Below, piece after piece: positions 61,803-64,000 of a DNA stretch of 64,000 nt (position 1 is the first letter of the stretch; each line of letters starts with the position of its first letter). The translations under genes were made by a program, and so were the position numbers. Location of the stretch: assembly GCF_014649855.1 (NCBI RefSeq), contig NZ_BMTV01000014.1, positions 116,848-180,847 on the forward strand, written 5' to 3'. The notes under the pieces are model-generated. The model saw nothing but the letters and a program-made list of their open reading frames with translations. It had not been told where the DNA came from and searched no databases. Source of the stretch: Streptomyces roseolus. GTDB taxonomy: Bacteria; Actinomycetota; Actinomycetes; Streptomycetales; Streptomycetaceae.

Positions 61803-62868
61803 GACGAACCCGTTCGCGTGCAAGCGGACCGGGCCGAGCAGACGGTGGCCGCCCGGGACGACGTCGTCCGCGACGCGACCGCCCACCTCGCCCGCCGCGA
61901 GACCGGGGTGGCGGAAGCGCTGCGCACCCTGAGCCGCCGGGCCGCCGAGCACGGCCTGCCCACCGACCGCGACCGGCTGCGGACGCTCTCCGAGGCCGTC
62001 GACAGGTTCCGCGACCTCGCCGACACCTGGATCGACAGCCGCATCACCGCCGACACCGCCGCCGACCGGGTCCGGCAGACGGCCGCGCAGGCGGACCGCT
62101 CCCGCCGCGCCGCCGGCGAACACGCCAAGGACGCGGCCACCGCCGAGGCCAAGGCCGCCGGGATGACGGCGCGCCTGGATGCGGTGGAGGCCACCGTGGG
62201 GGAGGACTACCGCCAGATCGTTGCGCGCGTCGGCGAGGCACGGACCGAACGGGACCACTGCCGGAGAGAAGTCCTTCGGGCGACGGCACTCCTCGTCGGC
62301 CTGGCGGGCCGCATCGGAGAACTGAGGGCCACGAGCGCCCAGGACGCGGAGTTGCGGGAGAAGGCCGTCGCGGCCCGCGACGGAGCGGCCCACCGGTTCC
62401 GGCACCTGTGCCTGGTCGGCCTGGCCGAGGACGCCGGATGGGCACCGGGACTCGACGCGGGCGACGGCACCCGGGCCACCCTCGACGCCGCCCGCGCCCT
62501 CGCCGCCCAGTGGCCGAGCCTCCCGTACGCGCCGCGGAACCTCGGCGACGCCGCCAGCCGCCTGTCCGAAGCCGTCCACGAGGCCCGCGGACACCTCGGC
62601 GTCCGCGCCGACCTCGATCTGGAACCCGACGACGACATCCAGCTCTTCAGCGCCGCCCTGGACGGCGTACGCGTCGGAGCGGCCGGGCTGCTCACCACGC
62701 TCACCCAGGAACGCGACCGCAGCCGTGACGACATCAGCACCGCCGAACGACGGCTCTTCGACCAGATCCTCACCGGCGACATCCGCCGCCACCTCGCCGC
62801 CCGCATCCGCAGGGCCGGCAAGCTCGTCCAGCACATGATCGAGACGTCGACTGCTCCCCGTGCTGTCG
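61803..62868 (+). pseudogene. TIGR02680 family (Wadjet JetC-like SMC) internal coiled-coil fragment
   Basis: Plus strand from about 61830: VRDATAHLARRETGVAEALR, DTWIDSRITADTAADRVRQT, GMTARLDAVEATVGEDYRQI, QERDRSRDDISTAERRLFDQ and ILTGDIRRHLAARIRRAGKL, VQHMIETS. This is about 350 residues of coiled coil and the beginning of the C-terminal head of TIGR02680 proteins, the SMC-like subunit of Wadjet-type anti-plasmid systems (normally about 1,350 residues, next to TIGR02677-02679). Both ends are cut; no ATP-binding motif remains. Confidence 0.7.
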
Positions 62869-63067
62869 GGGGTCCGCATGGTGGGTCCGTACAACGGGCT
62901 GATCACGCAGCCGCAGGCCACGTCATCCAGCCTCGTGGATCTGCGGCTGAATGCCATGCTCCACGTTCCACAGGTGTTGCCCGGGAGGTCTATGAGCAGT
63001 TCGGGGTCGGCTCGGTGGTGCCGATGGGGGGCCGGCCCGCGGCAGTCAGCTTGCGAAGGCCGGTAGG

Positions 63068-63478
63068 TCACCACAAGGCACGCTCCCGTGCCTCGCAGAC
63101 GGCCTCCCACTCGGCGTAGGTCTGACAGTCCTCGGCGCCGCGTGCGCGCCAGGCTCTGCCGGCCTGGGCGATCGACGCGAGGATTCGGTCACGGATGACG
63201 AAGGTCGGTACATCCGGTTCCGGTTCGATGGACAGGGGCGTGTTGCGGCGCAGGCGGTTCAGGACCCCCAGGAAGGCCTGGTTGGGAGGTACGCCCATCT
63301 GGGGTTTCTCCGAGGTCTGCGCGACAAGGAGCGACGGCGCCTGATCGGCGGGTCTGCGCCCGCGAGCCAAGATCAGGCCGACGGCGGAGCGAGGCCTTCG
63401 GGGTACGTACCAGCTGGCTAGTTCGACGGCGATCTCAGCGGCGGAGCGGCCGGCGAGGATCCACGGCCTCAGGGGGGT
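63068..63478 (-). pseudogene. HTH-type plasmid protein, 5' end removed by IS256
   Basis: Minus strand reads LRPWILAGRSAAEIAVELAS, WYVPRRPRSAVGLILARGRR, FLGVLNRLRRNTPLSIEPEP, DVPTFVIRDRILASIAQAGR, AWRARGAEDCQTYAEWEAVC and stop at 63068. The frame is open up to the IS256 end at about 63478, so the start was displaced by the insertion. The N-terminal part resembles the helical modules of replication or regulator proteins of Streptomyces elements. Confidence 0.55.
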
Positions 63479-64000
63479 CTGTCAATCGAACGGTGTAATG
63501 AGGGTGGTTGGGGTTACTGACGGGCTGCGGAGAGCCGGCCGTCGAAGGTGATGTCGAAGGCGTTCAGGGCGGTCTTCCAGCGCAGGGCCCAGCGGGCCTG
63601 TCCCTTGCCGGTCGGGTCGAGGGACATGATCGCCATGTAGACGCACTTCAGGGCGGCGGTCTCGTTGGGGAAGTGTCCGCGGGCCTTGACCGCCCGCCGG
63701 ATCCTGGCGTTCACGGACTCGAACGCGTTGGTCGTGCAGACGATGCGGCGGATCTCTGTGTCGAAGCGGAGGAACGGAGTGAACTCTTCCCAGGCGTTCT
63801 CCCAGAGCCGGATGATCGCCGGGTACTTCCGGCCCCAAGCGTCGGCGAACTCGGCGAACCGTTCGAGTGCAGCCTCCTCCGTCGGCGCCGTATAGACCGG
63901 TTTGAGGAGCTTGGCGATCTTGCCCCAGTCCTGGCGGGCGGCATAGCGGAAGGAGTTCCGCAGCAGGTGGACCACGCAGGTCTGCACGACCGTCTGCGGC
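63476..64000 (-). mobile_element. IS256-family insertion sequence, 3' half (continues beyond window)
   Basis: Transposase codons run from the window edge to TAA 63514-63516: TCVVHLLRNSFRYAARQDWG, KYPAIIRLWENAWEEFTPFL, RFDTEIRRIVCTTNAFESVN (catalytic Glu region), ARIRRAVKARGHFPNETAAL, YMAIMSLDPTGKGQARWALR, ending FDGRLSAARQ. The terminal repeat begins GGGGTCTGTCAATCGAACGG near 63476. It is about 95 per cent identical at protein level to the IS256 part of the 39.9 kb chimera but keeps the native C-terminus, so it may be active if its other end is intact. Confidence 0.88.

Noticed and set aside
1..64000. CRISPR array, tRNA or rRNA genes
   Set aside because: No regularly spaced repeats and no cloverleaf or rRNA-like sequence noticed on reading both strands.

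Overview
The window is very GC-rich DNA with coding genes whose third codon positions are almost all G or C, many GTG starts, GTGA/ATGA start-stop overlaps, and families typical of Streptomyces (DUF4235/DUF3618, MEDS-ATPase anti-sigma proteins, deazaflavin-type oxidoreductase, SMI1 and Lsr2 domains, glycopeptide-type cell wall genes). It is best read as an accessory arm of a Streptomyces chromosome. No rRNA, tRNA or CRISPR array was seen.

Layout. (1) 1-3.6 kb: an intact cell-envelope cluster: end of an OmpR-type regulator, sensor kinase, a D-alanyl-D-alanine carboxypeptidase and a VanJ-like membrane phosphatase-fold protein. (2) 3.8-5.7 kb: a metallo-beta-lactamase gene that has lost its metal motif and is fused to an IS630 remnant, divergent from an intact GlxA-type AraC regulator with a clear AGTGGCAC operator between them. 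(3) 6.3-23.2 kb: mostly intact chromosomal genes: secreted sialidase, an EamA/aminopeptidase/PhzF operon with a divergent LysR regulator, a coupled DUF4235-DUF3618-holin-X envelope operon, a truncated erythromycin esterase, a Ser/Thr kinase, and a STAS/MEDS-ATPase signalling pair preceded by broken PP2C and STAS genes.

(4) 23.8-39.7 kb: a plasmid- or ICE-like island. It carries several genes that share domains with each other (GKPVPxLP DNA-binding-type proteins, a conserved GRRSxLAAL tail, LPD29-DUF3560, DUF6292-like), and most of them carry a frameshift or a TGG-to-TGA stop. Among them sit intact small genes: a DUF6461/mini-ORF/HEAT operon, a P-loop kinase-like protein, a NUDIX hydrolase, and a secreted protein with an overlapping partner that could be a toxin-immunity pair. 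(5) 39.8-45.1 kb: insertion sequence debris, including an in-frame fusion of an IS256 transposase to the IS21 ATPase IstB, a secreted ricin-lectin protein, and an IS110 remnant.

(6) 45.1-50.4 kb: a large RHS polymorphic toxin read on the minus strand, with a C-terminal non-specific nuclease domain separated from the RHS core by one frameshift, and an overlapping SMI1 protein that ends in an Lsr2-type DNA-binding helix, presumably the immunity gene. Its 5' end abuts a divergent gene with zero intergenic bases. (7) 50.8-64 kb: remnants (alaS 3' end, thioredoxin-reductase tail, phosphotransferase, IS5, helicase, Wadjet-type TIGR02680 coiled coil, HTH-type gene cut by IS256) around three intact genes: a 894-residue ATPase-TPR regulator, a QueD/6-pyruvoyl-tetrahydropterin-like enzyme and a Cys-rich protein. 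A large NTPase lacking its P-loop domain, the helicase and the TIGR02680 piece look like the wreck of a defence island.

All calls come from reading sequence and translated frames by eye; family names are recognition from memory, not database searches.
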